DNA of 33,761 nt. Origin: an uncultured Bacteroidales bacterium. Lineage in GTDB: Bacteria; Bacteroidota; Bacteroidia; Bacteroidales; UBA4417. The position numbers and the translations under genes are program-made. The notes beneath the pieces are model-generated. The model had not been told where the DNA came from. It saw only the letters and a list, made by a program, of their open reading frames with translations, and did no database searches. Location: the NCBI GenBank assembly GCA_903878265.1, contig CAIRHD010000108.1, positions 1-33,761 of the forward strand, written 5' to 3'. Below, piece by piece: positions 16,130 to 26,409 of the stretch; the stretch's first letter is position 1; every line of letters starts with the position of its first letter.

Positions 16130-17374
16130 ATGGGCGAAATGGAACATATCAACCTTGTCGAGACATTTTCTGAATTTAAAGAATTCAAGAATATTGATCG
16201 TGAAACCCTGATGCGTATTCTTGAAGACGTATTCAGGCACATGTTGATTAAAAAGAATGGTACCGATGAAAACATCGATATCATTGTAAATGTTGACAAA
16301 GGCGACCTCGAAATCTGGCGTAAACGTACGATTGTGGAAGACAATGAATTGGAGGACGAAAACCTTCAAATTTCATATTCCGCAGCCATTAAAATTGAAC
16401 CTGACTTCGAAGTTGGGGAAGAAGTGGTGGAACCAATCAAACTTGCCGACATAGGCCGCCGCGAAATCCTTACCGTTAGGCAAAATCTTATCTCGAAAGT
16501 TCAGGAATACGAAAAGGACAACATATTCCGTAAATACAAGGACAGGATTGGCGACATTGTAACCGGTGAGGTTTATCAGGTTTGGAAAAACGAAATACTG
16601 ATACTCGACGAAGAAGATCTTGAGCTTAACCTGCCCAGAAACGAACAGATTCCTGGTGATTTTTACCGAAAAGGTGACAGCATCAGGGCTGTGGTATCGC
16701 GCGTTGATATGAAGAAAAACTCGCCTGTTATTATCTTATCGCGCACTTCGCCCCTATTTCTCGAACGATTGCTCGAAGGAGAAGTACCGGAGATTTTTGA
16801 TGGGCTTATTACGATAAAAAATATTGTTCGCGTGCCAGGCGAAAGGGCAAAAGTAGCAGTAGAATCGTATGACGACCGCATCGACCCCGTCGGTGCCTGC
16901 GTTGGCATGAAGGGGTCAAGAATACATAGCATTGTTCGTGAGCTGCGGAACGAAAATATCGATGTTATCAATTTTACTTCTAATTCCAGTCTTTATATCC
17001 AACGTTCGTTAAGCCCAGCTAAAATCACCTCCATCAATCTGGATGAGGAAACCAAGCGGGCTGAAGTGTATATGAAACCCGATCAGGTATCGTTGGCTAT
17101 TGGAAAAGGTGGACATAACATCAAACTTGCAGGCAAACTTACCGGCTACGAAATAGACGTTTACCGCGACACGGATTCCGACTATGAAGATGTTGACTTG
17201 CAAGAGTTTAACGATGAAATTGATCAGTGGATTATTGACGAATTAAAAAGCATAGGTTGCGATACTGCTAAAAGTGTACTCGAACTAAGTGCAGAAGAAC
17301 TGGTACGCCGGTCGCAATTAGAAGAGGAAACCATTCGCGAAGTGCATAGGATACTAAAAGCCGAGTTTGAATAA
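16130..17374 (+). CDS. nusA: Transcription termination/antitermination protein NusA
   Basis: A 414-residue protein. The N-terminal domain binds RNA polymerase (NLVETFSEFKEFKNIDRETL). The S1 domain follows at about 140-200 (GDIVTGEVYQVWKNEILI). KH1 contains DPVGACVGMKGSRIHSIVREL and KH2 contains SLAIGKGGHNIKLAGKLTGY. A short helical end (LSAEELVRRSQLEEETI) is present, but not the acidic repeats of E. coli NusA, which is normal for this phylum. The ATG at 16130 is used; a second Met three codons later (MEHINL) is also possible. NusA modulates pausing and termination. Confidence 0.95.
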   Translation: MGEMEHINLVETFSEFKEFKNIDRETLMRILEDVFRHMLIKKNGTDENIDIIVNVDKGDLEIWRKRTIVEDNELEDENLQISYSAAIKIEPDFEVGEEVVEPIKLADIGRREILTVRQNLISKVQEYEKDNIFRKYKDRIGDIVTGEVYQVWKNEILILDEEDLELNLPRNEQIPGDFYRKGDSIRAVVSRVDMKKNSPVIILSRTSPLFLERLLEGEVPEIFDGLITIKNIVRVPGERAKVAVESYDDRIDPVGACVGMKGSRIHSIVRELRNENIDVINFTSNSSLYIQRSLSPAKITSINLDEETKRAEVYMKPDQVSLAIGKGGHNIKLAGKLTGYEIDVYRDTDSDYEDVDLQEFNDEIDQWIIDELKSIGCDTAKSVLELSAEELVRRSQLEEETIREVHRILKAEFE

Positions 17375-17538
17375 TATAATCACAGAAGCTGGGGTTTCCT
17401 AAATATCGGTATCATCCCAGCAAGGCATTGCAGTAAAACTGAGCAAATTGCTTTCTGTAACCAATAAACTAAAGTTTGAAAATTAAATCGTACTTTTACT
17501 CACTTATTCCGAGCTTCAGGCGAAATTTCGAAAAAAGC

Positions 17539-20500
17539 ATGTCAGACGGACCCATTTCAATCAGGCTTGGAAAAGCCGCAACCGAATTTAATGTCGGTGT
17601 AACCACTATCGTTGACTTCCTTCATAAGAAGGGGTTTAAAGTTGATAGTAATCCGAACACTAAGTTAAGTCCGGAAATGACTACTCTTTTGGTGAAAGAG
17701 TATCAGCCCGATAAGGCTGCGAAAGACAACGCCAAACATTTGGAGTTGGAGTACCAGGCCCAAAAAGCTGCCAAAGCTGAGGAAAAGAAACCTGCAATAA
17801 AAGAGCCTATTGAGGTTAAAGAAACTGTTGCAATTCCCGTTGTTCCGGATAAGGTAATTGTTGAGCCTTTGGTTTCGAAACCTGTTGCTATTGTTAACAC
17901 TCCTCAAAAAGCGGTTGTTACAGAAGGTTTAGCAGCAGTTCAGGACGCTCCAAAAGTTGAAGCACCAAAAACGGTATCTCCCCCTCCCCCACCAGCTGAA
18001 ATAAAAGCTGACATTAAAGCAATTGAAACACCAATTGCTAGTGAGAAAGATACAATAGCTCCACACGAAACCGATGATTCCAAAAAGGCTAAAGTTCAAA
18101 CTGACCTTCATTTAGAAGCAACTAAACTTGAAGTCGCAAATTCTAAAACCGCGGAACAGGTAATAGTTCCAGATCAAGAGCAAATATTTAAGGCCGAGGG
18201 AGAAGAATCAGTGCTTTCCGGCCCAAAAGTATTAGGCAAAATCGATTTGAAACAATTTGATAAAAAACCCAAGAAAAAAGAGAAACCGGCAAAACCCGAG
18301 AAACTTCCGGTTGAAAAGGAAGCCCATACGGCAAAAGAGCATAAAAAGGAAGCTAAAGTAACTACCCCAGATGTGCTGGCACCTGTTGTACCGATACCTT
18401 TAATTCCAGTGCCAGACGTTATTGCACCTGTAATATCTGCTGACCCGCAAATTACCATTATTGCAGCACAAAAAAAACCAGAACCTGCCGAAACTCCGGT
18501 AGTTTTACAAACCATTGCCCCTGAAGTTCCTGAAATTCCTTTGGTACGCCAGAGCGACCAACCATCCATTGACGGGACTTACAACAAATCCGACTCTAAC
18601 TATCTTCAAACCAAGTTTACAAAACTTGAGGGGCCTAAGATCTTGAGTAAAATTGAATTGCCGCAACCATCGCGTCCCGAACCACGCAAACCTGTTGCTT
18701 CATCAAGCGATGAAGATAGCAAAGCTAAGAAACGGAAACGAAAACGCTTGAACAAAGGAAAAACAGGTGCAACCGATGCTCCCAAAACCGGTGCGCCAGG
18801 AACCACTCCAAGAGTGGTTGTTCCAGCTAACAGAACGGGATCGCCTGCAAATAAAGCAGGGGCTGGTGCAACGGCAAAACCTAACGACAGACCAAGGACT
18901 AAACCGGTAATTAAAGGGCAACAGCGTCCAACATTGCCTAAAGCGGAGCTTACCGAAGAGGATATCCAAAGGCAAATAAAAGAAACACTGCAACGCCTAA
19001 GCGGCACAGGTAAGTCGAAAGCTTCGAAATACCGCCGCGAAAAGAGAAATGTTGCCAGCCAACACATGCAAGAAGAAATTGCAAAGTTGGAAGAAGACAA
19101 AAAAGTACTGAAAGTTACCGAATTTGTTACGGCCAATGATTTATCAATAATGATGGAACTGCCTGTAACTAAAATCATTGCTACCTGTATGGCAATCGGT
19201 ATGTTTGTTTCTATTAACCAACGCTTGGATGCCGAAACCATTTCGGTACTTGCCGATGAATTTGGATATAAAGTAGAGTTTGTTAGCGTTGAAGTACAAG
19301 AAGCAATTGACAATGCTGATGAAATAGATGATCCGGCGCTACTCAAACCACGTAACCCAATAGTTACCGTAATGGGGCACGTTGACCATGGAAAAACATC
19401 GCTTCTCGACCATATCCGCAGTGCCAATGTAATTGCCGGCGAAGCGGGAGGAATCACTCAGCATATAGGTGCTTACGAAGTTCAACTTGAAGATGGCCGC
19501 AAAATCACATTCCTCGATACCCCTGGCCACGAAGCATTTACTGCCATGCGTGCCCGTGGTGCTCAAGTTACCGATATTGTAATTATTGTGGTAGCTGCCG
19601 ATGATACGGTGATGCCTCAAACCAAAGAAGCAATAAACCACGCTCAAGCTGCTGGTGTGCCAATGGTATTTGCAATCAATAAAATCGACAAGAACGGAGC
19701 AAATCCGGAAAAAATAAAGGAAGAACTTTCAAAGCTTAATATCCTTGTTGAAGATTGGGGTGGAAAATATCAAAGCCAGGAAATATCTGCCAAAAAAGGG
19801 ATCAACGTTACTGAATTGTTGGACAAAGTATTGCTTGAAGCCGAAATGCTCAACCTTCATGCCAATCCTGATGCAAGGGCTTCCGGAACAGTTATTGAAT
19901 CATCCTTGGATAAGGGACGTGGTTATGTAGCGAAACTTCTCGTACAATCCGGCACTTTAAAATTAGGCGACTTTATCCTCGCTGGTTCGGTTTACGGAAA
20001 AGTTAAAGCCATGTATAACGAACGTAACCTTCCGGTTAAAGAAGCTGGCCCATCTGCACCTGTACTTTTGCTTGGCCTTACAGGTGCTCCTCAAGCTGGA
20101 GATAAATTCAAGGTAATGGTTGATGAGCGCGAAGCAAAACAAATTGCTACCAAACGGCAGCAATTGCAACGCGAACAAGGTATACGCACACAAAAACATA
20201 TTACCTTAGACGAAATTGGACGCCGTATTGCCATTGGTGATTTCAAGGAGTTGAATATTATTGTAAAAGCTGATGTGGACGGTTCTGTTGAAGCTCTGTC
20301 CGATTCACTGCTCAAACTTTCGACACAACAGGTGCAAGTAAACGTTATACACAAGAGTGTAGGTGCAATTACCGAAAGCGATGTATTGCTTGCATCGGCT
20401 TCTAATGCGATTATTGCTGGTTTCCAGGTGCGCCCAAGTATGAGTGCCCGAAAATTAGCCGAACGTGAAGAAATAGATATCCGCTTCTATTCGATCATTT

Positions 20501-20856
20501 ATACTGCAATCAACGAAATCAAATTGGCAATTGAAGGTATGCTTGCCCCTGAAATTGAAGAAAAAATTATTTGTAATGTCGAAATACGCGAAGTTTTCCG
20601 CAATTCAAAAGTTGGCGCAATTGCAGGATGTATGGTGCTTGATGGCAAAATTACCCGCAACACGCGCATACGTGTTATCCGCGATGGAATTGTAGTACAT
20701 ACCGGTTCGCTTGATTCGTTGAAACGATTCAAAGATGATGTTAAAGAAGTACTTACGGGTTACGAATGCGGTCTTAACATAGTGAATTACAACGACATAA
20801 AAATTGGAGATATTGTTGAAGGCTACGAAGAAGTTGAAGTAAAACGAAAATTGTAA
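17539..20856 (+). CDS. infB: Translation initiation factor IF-2
   Basis: A 1105-residue protein. Residues 5-55 are an IF2-N domain ([20 protein letters not shown]). A disordered Lys/Ala/Pro/Glu-rich stretch of about 450 residues follows, with an RRxKRxxKG-like basic patch ([14 protein letters not shown]). The GTPase domain has GHVDHGKT (613-620), DTPGHEAF (from 660) and NKID (714-717). The C-terminal domains II-IV have [17 protein letters not shown] and [16 protein letters not shown]-2 places initiator tRNA on the ribosome. The frame is open from a TTG at 17476, but family alignment favours the ATG at 17539 ([14 protein letters not shown]). The 164-nt gap after nusA contains only a weak GCTGGG/CCCAGC stem (17388-17421). 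Confidence 0.96.
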   Translation: MSDGPISIRLGKAATEFNVGVTTIVDFLHKKGFKVDSNPNTKLSPEMTTLLVKEYQPDKAAKDNAKHLELEYQAQKAAKAEEKKPAIKEPIEVKETVAIPVVPDKVIVEPLVSKPVAIVNTPQKAVVTEGLAAVQDAPKVEAPKTVSPPPPPAEIKADIKAIETPIASEKDTIAPHETDDSKKAKVQTDLHLEATKLEVANSKTAEQVIVPDQEQIFKAEGEESVLSGPKVLGKIDLKQFDKKPKKKEKPAKPEKLPVEKEAHTAKEHKKEAKVTTPDVLAPVVPIPLIPVPDVIAPVISADPQITIIAAQKKPEPAETPVVLQTIAPEVPEIPLVRQSDQPSIDGTYNKSDSNYLQTKFTKLEGPKILSKIELPQPSRPEPRKPVASSSDEDSKAKKRKRKRLNKGKTGATDAPKTGAPGTTPRVVVPANRTGSPANKAGAGATAKPNDRPRTKPVIKGQQRPTLPKAELTEEDIQRQIKETLQRLSGTGKSKASKYRREKRNVASQHMQEEIAKLEEDKKVLKVTEFVTANDLSIMMELPVTKIIATCMAIGMFVSINQRLDAETISVLADEFGYKVEFVSVEVQEAIDNADEIDDPALLKPRNPIVTVMGHVDHGKTSLLDHIRSANVIAGEAGGITQHIGAYEVQLEDGRKITFLDTPGHEAFTAMRARGAQVTDIVIIVVAADDTVMPQTKEAINHAQAAGVPMVFAINKIDKNGANPEKIKEELSKLNILVEDWGGKYQSQEISAKKGINVTELLDKVLLEAEMLNLHANPDARASGTVIESSLDKGRGYVAKLLVQSGTLKLGDFILAGSVYGKVKAMYNERNLPVKEAGPSAPVLLLGLTGAPQAGDKFKVMVDEREAKQIATKRQQLQREQGIRTQKHITLDEIGRRIAIGDFKELNIIVKADVDGSVEALSDSLLKLSTQQVQVNVIHKSVGAITESDVLLASASNAIIAGFQVRPSMSARKLAEREEIDIRFYSIIYTAINEIKLAIEGMLAPEIEEKIICNVEIREVFRNSKVGAIAGCMVLDGKITRNTRIRVIRDGIVVHTGSLDSLKRFKDDVKEVLTGYECGLNIVNYNDIKIGDIVEGYEEVEVKRKL

Positions 20857-20909
20857 CGAAATAATTCTACACAACTTATAATTAATACAGTTTTCTATAA
20901 AAAACAAAC

Positions 20910-20938
20910 ACGGCTGCCCTTGGTGGCCGTTTTGGTTT
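20910..20938 (+). terminator. Terminator of the rimP-nusA-infB operon
   Basis: ACGGCTGCC pairs with GGTGGCCGT over 9 bp (two G-T wobbles) around loop CTT, followed by TTTGGTTT. It lies 54 nt past the infB stop. Confidence 0.75.
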
Positions 20939-20951
20939 ATTATTTTTGGAC

Positions 20952-20980
20952 AAAAAAAACACCAGCTTTTTGTGCCGGTG
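20952..20980 (-). terminator. Terminator of purA
   Basis: On the minus strand CACCGGC pairs with GCTGGTG (one wobble) around loop ACAAAAA and is followed by eight T. It lies 83 nt past the purA stop, back-to-back with the infB terminator. Confidence 0.75.
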
Positions 20981-21063
20981 AATTTTGACAGAAAATTTAT
21001 GATTGGAATCAAATCAAAAAATCTGACTTGCAGATTTTTATCAACCAATTGGTTTAACAATTG

Positions 21064-22353
21064 CTATTTTATAATCGTTTCTTCCCTGCCAGCCCCAATA
21101 GAAAGTATTTTTACTGGAAGCCCTGCATCTTTTTCGATAAAAGCAGTATATTCTTTCAGCCTTTGTGGCAATAATCCGAAATCGTCAATACCATGCAAAG
21201 GTTGTTTCCACCCAGGAAATGACGCATATAAAGGCGTAACAGGGTTGCTCAGGGTTTCGAAAGTCAAATCCTGAACAGTCTGCCCATTTACTTCATAGCC
21301 GGTGCAGATATTAATGGTATCAAAACTGTTCATCACATCCGACTTCATCATTACCAAATCGGTGACCCCATTAAGCATAATTGCATAACGCAAAGCTGGT
21401 AGGTCGAGCCAGCCACAACGGCGCGGACGGCCGGTAGTGGATCCAAACTCCTTTCCATGGTCGCGAAGGCTTTCGCCAATCGAATCATTTAATTCTGTTG
21501 GAAAAGGGCCACTCCCAACCCGGGTACAATATGCTTTAAAAACCCCAAATACTTTGCCTATTGCTGAAGGAGGAATACCAAGCCCCGAACAAACTCCAGC
21601 GGTTATGGTATTAGAAGATGTTACATAAGGATAGGAACCGAAATCTACATCAAGTAAACTCCCTTGAGCACCTTCGGCCAATATGGTTTTACCTTCGGCC
21701 AAGGCTTTATTTATAAACAATTCACTGTCGATAAGTGGGAACGACCGTAACTCCTCAACCGCGGCAAACCAGTTTTTTTCATACTCAGCAAAAGAAATTT
21801 TATCAATAAGCTGAACCAAGTGATCAAAATTATAGGATTTCAGAATATTTAGGTGACGCTGTTTCAGTTGGTTATATTTATCGATAAAACTGGAAGAAAG
21901 TATATCGCCGAACCGAAGTCCATAACGTGCTGTTTTATCAGTATAACAAGGACCAATCCCTTTAAGTGTGGAGCCAATCTTGCCTTCGCCAAGTGCCTGC
22001 TCATGCGCAGCATCCAACATTCGATGGGTAGGCAAAATAAGATGCGCCCGTTTTGATATTCGGAGGTTAACGCGTGGATCAACGCCTTTGATCACAAGTT
22101 TGGCTAATTCCTGGGATAAAATATAAGGATCGGCGATAACCCCATTACCAATAATATTGATTTTTTCAGGATGAAAAATCCCTGAAGGAATGGTATGCAA
22201 AACATGCTTGTCACCAGCTATTTGAAGTGTATGACCAGCATTTGGCCCTCCTTGAAACCGTGCTATAATATCATATTGCGGAGTTAGCACATCCACAATT
22301 TTACCTTTGCCTTCATCGCCCCATTGCAGGCCCAGCAGTACATCTACTTTCAT
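21064..22353 (-). CDS. purA: Adenylosuccinate synthetase
   Basis: A 429-residue enzyme, the family's usual length. The N-terminus MKVDVLLGLQWGDEGKGKIV holds the GTP/IMP loop with catalytic Asp13. His41 in GGPNAGHTL is the second catalytic residue. EGAQGSLLDVDFGSYPYVTS and GSTTGRPRRCGWLDL are further purA signatures. It converts IMP, aspartate and GTP to adenylosuccinate in AMP synthesis. It has its own promoter although it follows the fur-like gene. PurA is a known target of (p)ppGpp inhibition in several bacteria, which fits the nearby rel gene. Confidence 0.97.
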   Translation of the reverse strand: MKVDVLLGLQWGDEGKGKIVDVLTPQYDIIARFQGGPNAGHTLQIAGDKHVLHTIPSGIFHPEKINIIGNGVIADPYILSQELAKLVIKGVDPRVNLRISKRAHLILPTHRMLDAAHEQALGEGKIGSTLKGIGPCYTDKTARYGLRFGDILSSSFIDKYNQLKQRHLNILKSYNFDHLVQLIDKISFAEYEKNWFAAVEELRSFPLIDSELFINKALAEGKTILAEGAQGSLLDVDFGSYPYVTSSNTITAGVCSGLGIPPSAIGKVFGVFKAYCTRVGSGPFPTELNDSIGESLRDHGKEFGSTTGRPRRCGWLDLPALRYAIMLNGVTDLVMMKSDVMNSFDTINICTGYEVNGQTVQDLTFETLSNPVTPLYASFPGWKQPLHGIDDFGLLPQRLKEYTAFIEKDAGLPVKILSIGAGREETIIK

Positions 22354-22399
22354 TTAAATACAAATTTGGCAACGCGGTAAGGTTGCTGTTCATTTGTGG

Positions 22400-22430
22400 C
22401 AAAGGTAATTTTTTTGCCGACTTTGACCAA
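22400..22430 (-). promoter_or_regulatory. purA promoter
   Basis: On the minus strand TTG (22430-22428), a 20-nt spacer, then TACCTTTG (22407-22400) match the Bacteroidota -33/-7 pattern. The purA ATG lies 46 nt downstream. Confidence 0.65.
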
Positions 22431-22460
22431 ATAAAGTTATTTGAATGAAGAGTGCTCTAT

Positions 22461-22922
22461 TTAGTTTGTACTCTCCGTTTGAATACGTTTACCAAAAAGT
22501 GTAAGTGCGTGATGTGTTATTTTTAAACCCATGGCTTTTTCGACCGATACGATTATATCCTGTATCCGAGGATCGCAAAATTCAAGGACTTCCCCATTTT
22601 CCATGTCAATAAAATGATCGTGCTGCTTAAATTTGAACGACTTCTCGAATTGCGCACAATTGTTGCCAAACTGGTGTTTTGTTACAAGGTTGCAACTTAA
22701 TAGCAATTCAATAGTATTGTACAAAGTTGCCCGGCTAACCCTGTATTTATTGTTTTTCATCTTTATATACAAAGTCTCAATATCAAAATGGCCTTCGGTA
22801 GCATAAATCTCCTTTAGTATAGTGAACCGCTCTGGTGTTTTACGATGACCTTGTCTCTCAAGGTAGTCAGTAAACAACTTCTTTACAGTTTCGTAATTAA
22901 GTTTTTTTGAATCAGTTATCAT
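22461..22922 (-). CDS. Fur-family transcriptional regulator without structural-zinc CxxC
   Basis: A 153-residue protein with the Fur layout: N-terminal winged helix ([13 protein letters not shown], then [20 protein letters not shown] at about 61-80) and a C-terminal dimer domain with [21 protein letters not shown]. The His101/His103 pair of the regulatory metal site is kept. The usual CxxC after it is replaced by Asp106 and Asn109, and the second C-terminal CxxC is also missing. It may therefore hold a single metal site, or sense something other than iron. The signal (Fe, Zn, peroxide or other) cannot be assigned. It lies between rel and purA on the same strand, an order common in Bacteroidota. 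Confidence 0.85.
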   Translation of the reverse strand: MITDSKKLNYETVKKLFTDYLERQGHRKTPERFTILKEIYATEGHFDIETLYIKMKNNKYRVSRATLYNTIELLLSCNLVTKHQFGNNCAQFEKSFKFKQHDHFIDMENGEVLEFCDPRIQDIIVSVEKAMGLKITHHALTLFGKRIQTESTN

Positions 22923-23087
22923 GCCCTTGAATTTGGGGTAAAATTACAAAAATTTCTTATTGTTATTTAGAATAAATAAAAATAGATGAAAACAAGAAAA
23001 ATTATTAGTTTTATACCAATACCTCAAAACATTCAAAATTGGAAATTACTATAAATAGAATTTCATATCAAACTACAGGCTATAAGC

Positions 23088-25316
23088 CTATGTTTTAGTA
23101 AATTGAAGCATACGTGCAGCCGACGAAACGCCTTCAATTTGTTTCAACCTTTCTACTGTATTTTTAATGTCGAGTGTATTATGGACGAATAGGCTGATAT
23201 ATGCCTCAAACAATTCGCCAGTAGTATCAATATGGAACGATCTGATATTGAAGCGCATTTCATCACTTACAACCCTGATTATATCAGAAATCATACTTTT
23301 TCGGTCGAAACCGCTAATTTTAATACCGCCAAGAAAAGTGTTCATTGGTTTATTTTCCCAGTGTGCATGTATCACTTTTTTACTAAAACGTGTCATCAAC
23401 CCAATCGCATCGTTGCAATTAGTGCGGTGAACCATATTATGCATCCCTTCTGGTGAAAAAGCCATTATGTCGTCGCCCGGCAAAGGGTGGCAGCAAGTTG
23501 CTACCGAAAAAGATAAATCGTCGAGGTTGTAAGTTATGGACGATTTAGGTTTATTTTGATTGGAGTTTATCTGTGAATCAAGTTGATGTAAATTTTCAGG
23601 ATGGGTTTTGGGCAAAAGGTTTTCAATTGTTCCCATTTCACTGAATTCGCTAACATGTTCAGCATTTATTTCGTCGAGCGATACCCTGTAAAACAAATCT
23701 GATGTACTTCGAAATTTCAGGTGTTCGCTAAACTTGTTGATATTGCTTTTACTGAATTTGAGTTGAAAATCTCCAAATAATTCTTCCAATTTTATCCGCC
23801 CTTCGGCAGTTTGTACTTTTCTTTGTTCTTTCAACGATTCCTTTATACTAATCCGGGCACGGGGGGTAATTGCATATTCGAGCCATTCTTCCTTTGGGAA
23901 ACTTTTTTTTGATGCAATAATTTCAACCTGATCACCACTTCTCAGCTTTTGGTTCAGAGGCACAAGATTGTGATTTAGCTTTACGCCAATGCAATGTGTG
24001 CCAAGTTCGGTATGTACCAAATATGCAAAATCGAGGGCAGAGCTGCCAACTGGCAACGATTTGAGATGGCCTTTTGGAGTCCATACGAAAACTTCGTCGC
24101 TAAAAAGTGTAAGTTTAATATTGTCGAGGAAATTTAAAGTGTTCGAATCTTTCGATTTTAATATTTCGCGCACTTCGCCCAACCAATCATCTAAGCCGCC
24201 TTCGTGGGTTTTGTCGTTATCAACCTGTTGTTTGTATTTCCAATGAGCAGCGTAACCCCTTTCAGCAATTTCGTGCATTCGGCGCGTACGTATCTGTATT
24301 TCAACCCATTGACCCATTGGACTCATCACAGTTGTATGCAACGATTCGTACCCATTGGCTTTGGGTGTCGAAATCCAATCGCGCAAACGTGACTGCTTTG
24401 GGTTATAAAGTTTTGTTATTAATGTATAAACCCGCCAGCAATTCATTTCCTCTTGATCCAATGGCAAATCAATAATAATCCTAACTGCAAACAAGTCATA
24501 TACTTCCTCGAAAGGAATCTCTTTAGTTTGCATTTTTTTATAGATCGAATAAACAGATTTATCGCGCGTGTCAATTTCACAGGTTATTCCCTGAGCCGAA
24601 ATAGCTTGTTTAATTGGCAAAATGAACCTGCTAACGAAACTATAACGTTCCATTTCTGATTCTTTCAACTTTGAGGAAATGGTGCGATATATTTCCGGCT
24701 CGTTGTATTTGAGCGCTAAATCCTCAAGTTCACTTTTGATAACATATAATCCAAGCCTGTGGGCTAAAGGCGAGTATAAGTAAAGCGTTTCGGCAGCAAT
24801 ATTCTGTTGTTTTGATGGTGGCATTGAATCAAGCGTACGCATATTGTGCAATCTGTCAGCCAATTTGATCAGGATAACCCGCACATCATCGCTAAGTGTA
24901 AGAAGCATTTTTTTGATACTTTCAACTTGTGAATTAGATTCGAGGCGCTCGTAACCATCTTTAATTTTGGTCAATCCATCAACAATATAGGCAACTTTAT
25001 CCCCAAAATTTTGTCTTATTATCTCAATTGTATAATCAGGATTATCCTCAACAACATCGTGAAGCAAAGCACTAATTATAGCAGTCTCGCCCAAACCAAT
25101 TTCGCCAGCTACAATCCTTGCAACTTCGAGTGGATGATAAATGTATGGTTCGCCAGTTCGCCTACGCATAGTATTATGGGCTTGCGATGCCATAATAAAA
25201 GCTTTACGGACAAGATTGTTTTTTTTAATGCCTTTATTTTCGCTCCAAGATCTCAATAAAGCTTGATATCGTTTTACAATTTCCTTCTTCTCTTTTTGTT
25301 GGTCAATAGAATCCAT
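23088..25316 (-). CDS. rel: Bifunctional (p)ppGpp synthetase/hydrolase (RelA/SpoT family)
   Basis: A 742-residue protein of the long RSH class. The HD hydrolase domain has YHPLEVARIV and the intact HDVVED motif (86-91), so degradation of ppGpp is expected. The synthetase domain (about 230-370) has KSVYSIYKKMQ, YDLFAVRIIID and ANGYESLHTTV. A TGS domain (VFVWTPKGHLKSLPVGSSAL) follows, then a zinc-finger-like SVATCCHPLPGDDIM segment and a C-terminal ACT domain. The frame is open to 25349, but a TAnnTTTG box lies at 25354-25347. The ATG at 25316 (MDSIDQQKEKK) is therefore the better start. The enzyme sets the stringent-response alarmone level; neighbouring purA is a plausible target. Confidence 0.94.
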   Translation of the reverse strand: MDSIDQQKEKKEIVKRYQALLRSWSENKGIKKNNLVRKAFIMASQAHNTMRRRTGEPYIYHPLEVARIVAGEIGLGETAIISALLHDVVEDNPDYTIEIIRQNFGDKVAYIVDGLTKIKDGYERLESNSQVESIKKMLLTLSDDVRVILIKLADRLHNMRTLDSMPPSKQQNIAAETLYLYSPLAHRLGLYVIKSELEDLALKYNEPEIYRTISSKLKESEMERYSFVSRFILPIKQAISAQGITCEIDTRDKSVYSIYKKMQTKEIPFEEVYDLFAVRIIIDLPLDQEEMNCWRVYTLITKLYNPKQSRLRDWISTPKANGYESLHTTVMSPMGQWVEIQIRTRRMHEIAERGYAAHWKYKQQVDNDKTHEGGLDDWLGEVREILKSKDSNTLNFLDNIKLTLFSDEVFVWTPKGHLKSLPVGSSALDFAYLVHTELGTHCIGVKLNHNLVPLNQKLRSGDQVEIIASKKSFPKEEWLEYAITPRARISIKESLKEQRKVQTAEGRIKLEELFGDFQLKFSKSNINKFSEHLKFRSTSDLFYRVSLDEINAEHVSEFSEMGTIENLLPKTHPENLHQLDSQINSNQNKPKSSITYNLDDLSFSVATCCHPLPGDDIMAFSPEGMHNMVHRTNCNDAIGLMTRFSKKVIHAHWENKPMNTFLGGIKISGFDRKSMISDIIRVVSDEMRFNIRSFHIDTTGELFEAYISLFVHNTLDIKNTVERLKQIEGVSSAARMLQFTKT

Positions 25317-25346
25317 AAGACATACACTTTTATGCATTGAACACAT

Positions 25347-25354
25347 CAAAAATA
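25347..25354 (-). promoter_or_regulatory. Putative -7 box of rel
   Basis: On the minus strand TATTTTTG, matching TAnnTTTG, 30 nt before the ATG at 25316. It overlaps the upstream in-frame ATG codons and so argues against them as starts. Confidence 0.5.
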
Positions 25355-25430
25355 CTGCTTTTTTTGCTCTTGCATAGATAGATATTTTTAATGCGTTATA
25401 ACAGAATATTCCGAACTTTAGGATAAAAAC

Positions 25431-25462
25431 AAAAAAAATCCCGTCTTATCAGGACAGGACTT
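25431..25462 (-). terminator. Terminator of the rplM-rpsI-rpsB-tsf operon
   Basis: On the minus strand AGTCCTGTC pairs with GACGGGATT (two wobbles) around loop CTGATAA and leads into a T-run. It begins 16 nt past the tsf stop. Confidence 0.75.
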
Positions 25463-25478
25463 TTCAAAAAAAAAACTC

Positions 25479-26315
25479 TTATGCTCCTAATTGCAACCTG
25501 CGGAAAGCGGTAACAGTGAGGTCTTTATCAGCTTTTTGCAAGTATTCGCGGACATTCACTTTCGAGTCGTTGATAAATTCCTGATTTAACAAGGTGTTTT
25601 CCTTGTAGAATTTGTTTAGTTTACCAAGGGCGATTTTTTCAAGCATTTCTTCTGCTTTGCCTTCGGCACGTGCCTGATCTTTACCAACTTCAATTTCACG
25701 GGCAATTGTTTCGGCATCAACATCGTCTTTGTCCAGAGCAACAGGTGACATTGCAGCAATTTGCATAGCTACATGTTTGGCGACATCATCAATACCTGCA
25801 ACATCAACTTTGTTCAAGCCAAGTATTGCAGCAAGGCGATTTCCAAAATGGTTGTAAGCAACAGCCAGAGGAGCTTCAACCATTTCGTAATGCGACAATT
25901 GCATTTTTTCACCAGTTTTCCCAGTTAGGTCTGTAACTCCATCAGTGATAGTGCGGCCATCAATTGTCATTGCTAATAAAACTTCGAGTGATGCTGGTTT
26001 GGTTGCAATAGCCAAATCGATTATTTTGTGAGCATAATCAATAAATTCTTGGTTTTTGGCAACAAAGTCGGTTTCACAATTCAGCATAATAACCGCAGCG
26101 AAATTTTTGTCCTCAGTAGTTTTAGCTATTACAATGCCTTGGTTAGCATCGCGATCGGCACGTTTAAGAGCCAATTTTTGTCCTTTTTTCCTTAAAATAT
26201 CGATTGCTTTTTCAATATCGCCTTCTGATTCAACTAAAGCATTTTTGCAATCCATCATTCCTGCACCTGTCATTTGGCGCAGTTTATTAACATCTGATGC
26301 TGTGATAGTAGCCAT
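25479..26315 (-). CDS. tsf: Elongation factor Ts
   Basis: A 278-residue protein. The N-terminal UBA-like domain has VNKLRQMTGAGMMDCKNAL and EKAIDILRKKGQKLA, followed by the core with VIMLNCETDFVAKNQEF. Both are diagnostic for EF-Ts, which recycles EF-Tu by nucleotide exchange. The family's conserved end (LLNQEFINDSKVNVREYL) is present. It is the last gene of the ribosomal operon, 94 nt after rpsB; the gap carries a hairpin but no promoter that I can see. Confidence 0.97.
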   Translation of the reverse strand: MATITASDVNKLRQMTGAGMMDCKNALVESEGDIEKAIDILRKKGQKLALKRADRDANQGIVIAKTTEDKNFAAVIMLNCETDFVAKNQEFIDYAHKIIDLAIATKPASLEVLLAMTIDGRTITDGVTDLTGKTGEKMQLSHYEMVEAPLAVAYNHFGNRLAAILGLNKVDVAGIDDVAKHVAMQIAAMSPVALDKDDVDAETIAREIEVGKDQARAEGKAEEMLEKIALGKLNKFYKENTLLNQEFINDSKVNVREYLQKADKDLTVTAFRRLQLGA

Positions 26316-26344
26316 TGTTTTTTATTTCAATTAGTTATTGATTG

Positions 26345-26391
26345 CTGTAATTACACAAACCCGCACGTTGTGTACAGGTTTGTGGTTACAG
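26345..26391 (-). promoter_or_regulatory. RNA hairpin in the rpsB-tsf gap
   Basis: CTGTAA (26345-26350) pairs with TTACAG (26386-26391), and CACAAACC (26354-26361) with GGTTTGTG (26377-26384). The internal loop is TTA/G, and a small GCAC/GTGT stem may form at the tip. It lies 29 nt before the tsf start and 18 nt after the rpsB stop. No T-run follows on the minus strand, so it is not a standard terminator. It could be a translational control element or a processing/stability site. Confidence 0.6.
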
Positions 26392-26409
26392 TAAGATTTT
26401 GTGTATTTA

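Noticed and set aside
18606-19457. 283-aa open frame antisense to infB
   Set aside because: It is the complement of the IF-2 Lys/Ala-rich and GTPase regions, with composition expected from a reversed coding frame and no family match.
23088-25349. Longer rel start at 25349
   Set aside because: The upstream ATG codons overlap a -7 promoter box, and the added residues are not part of the RSH family.
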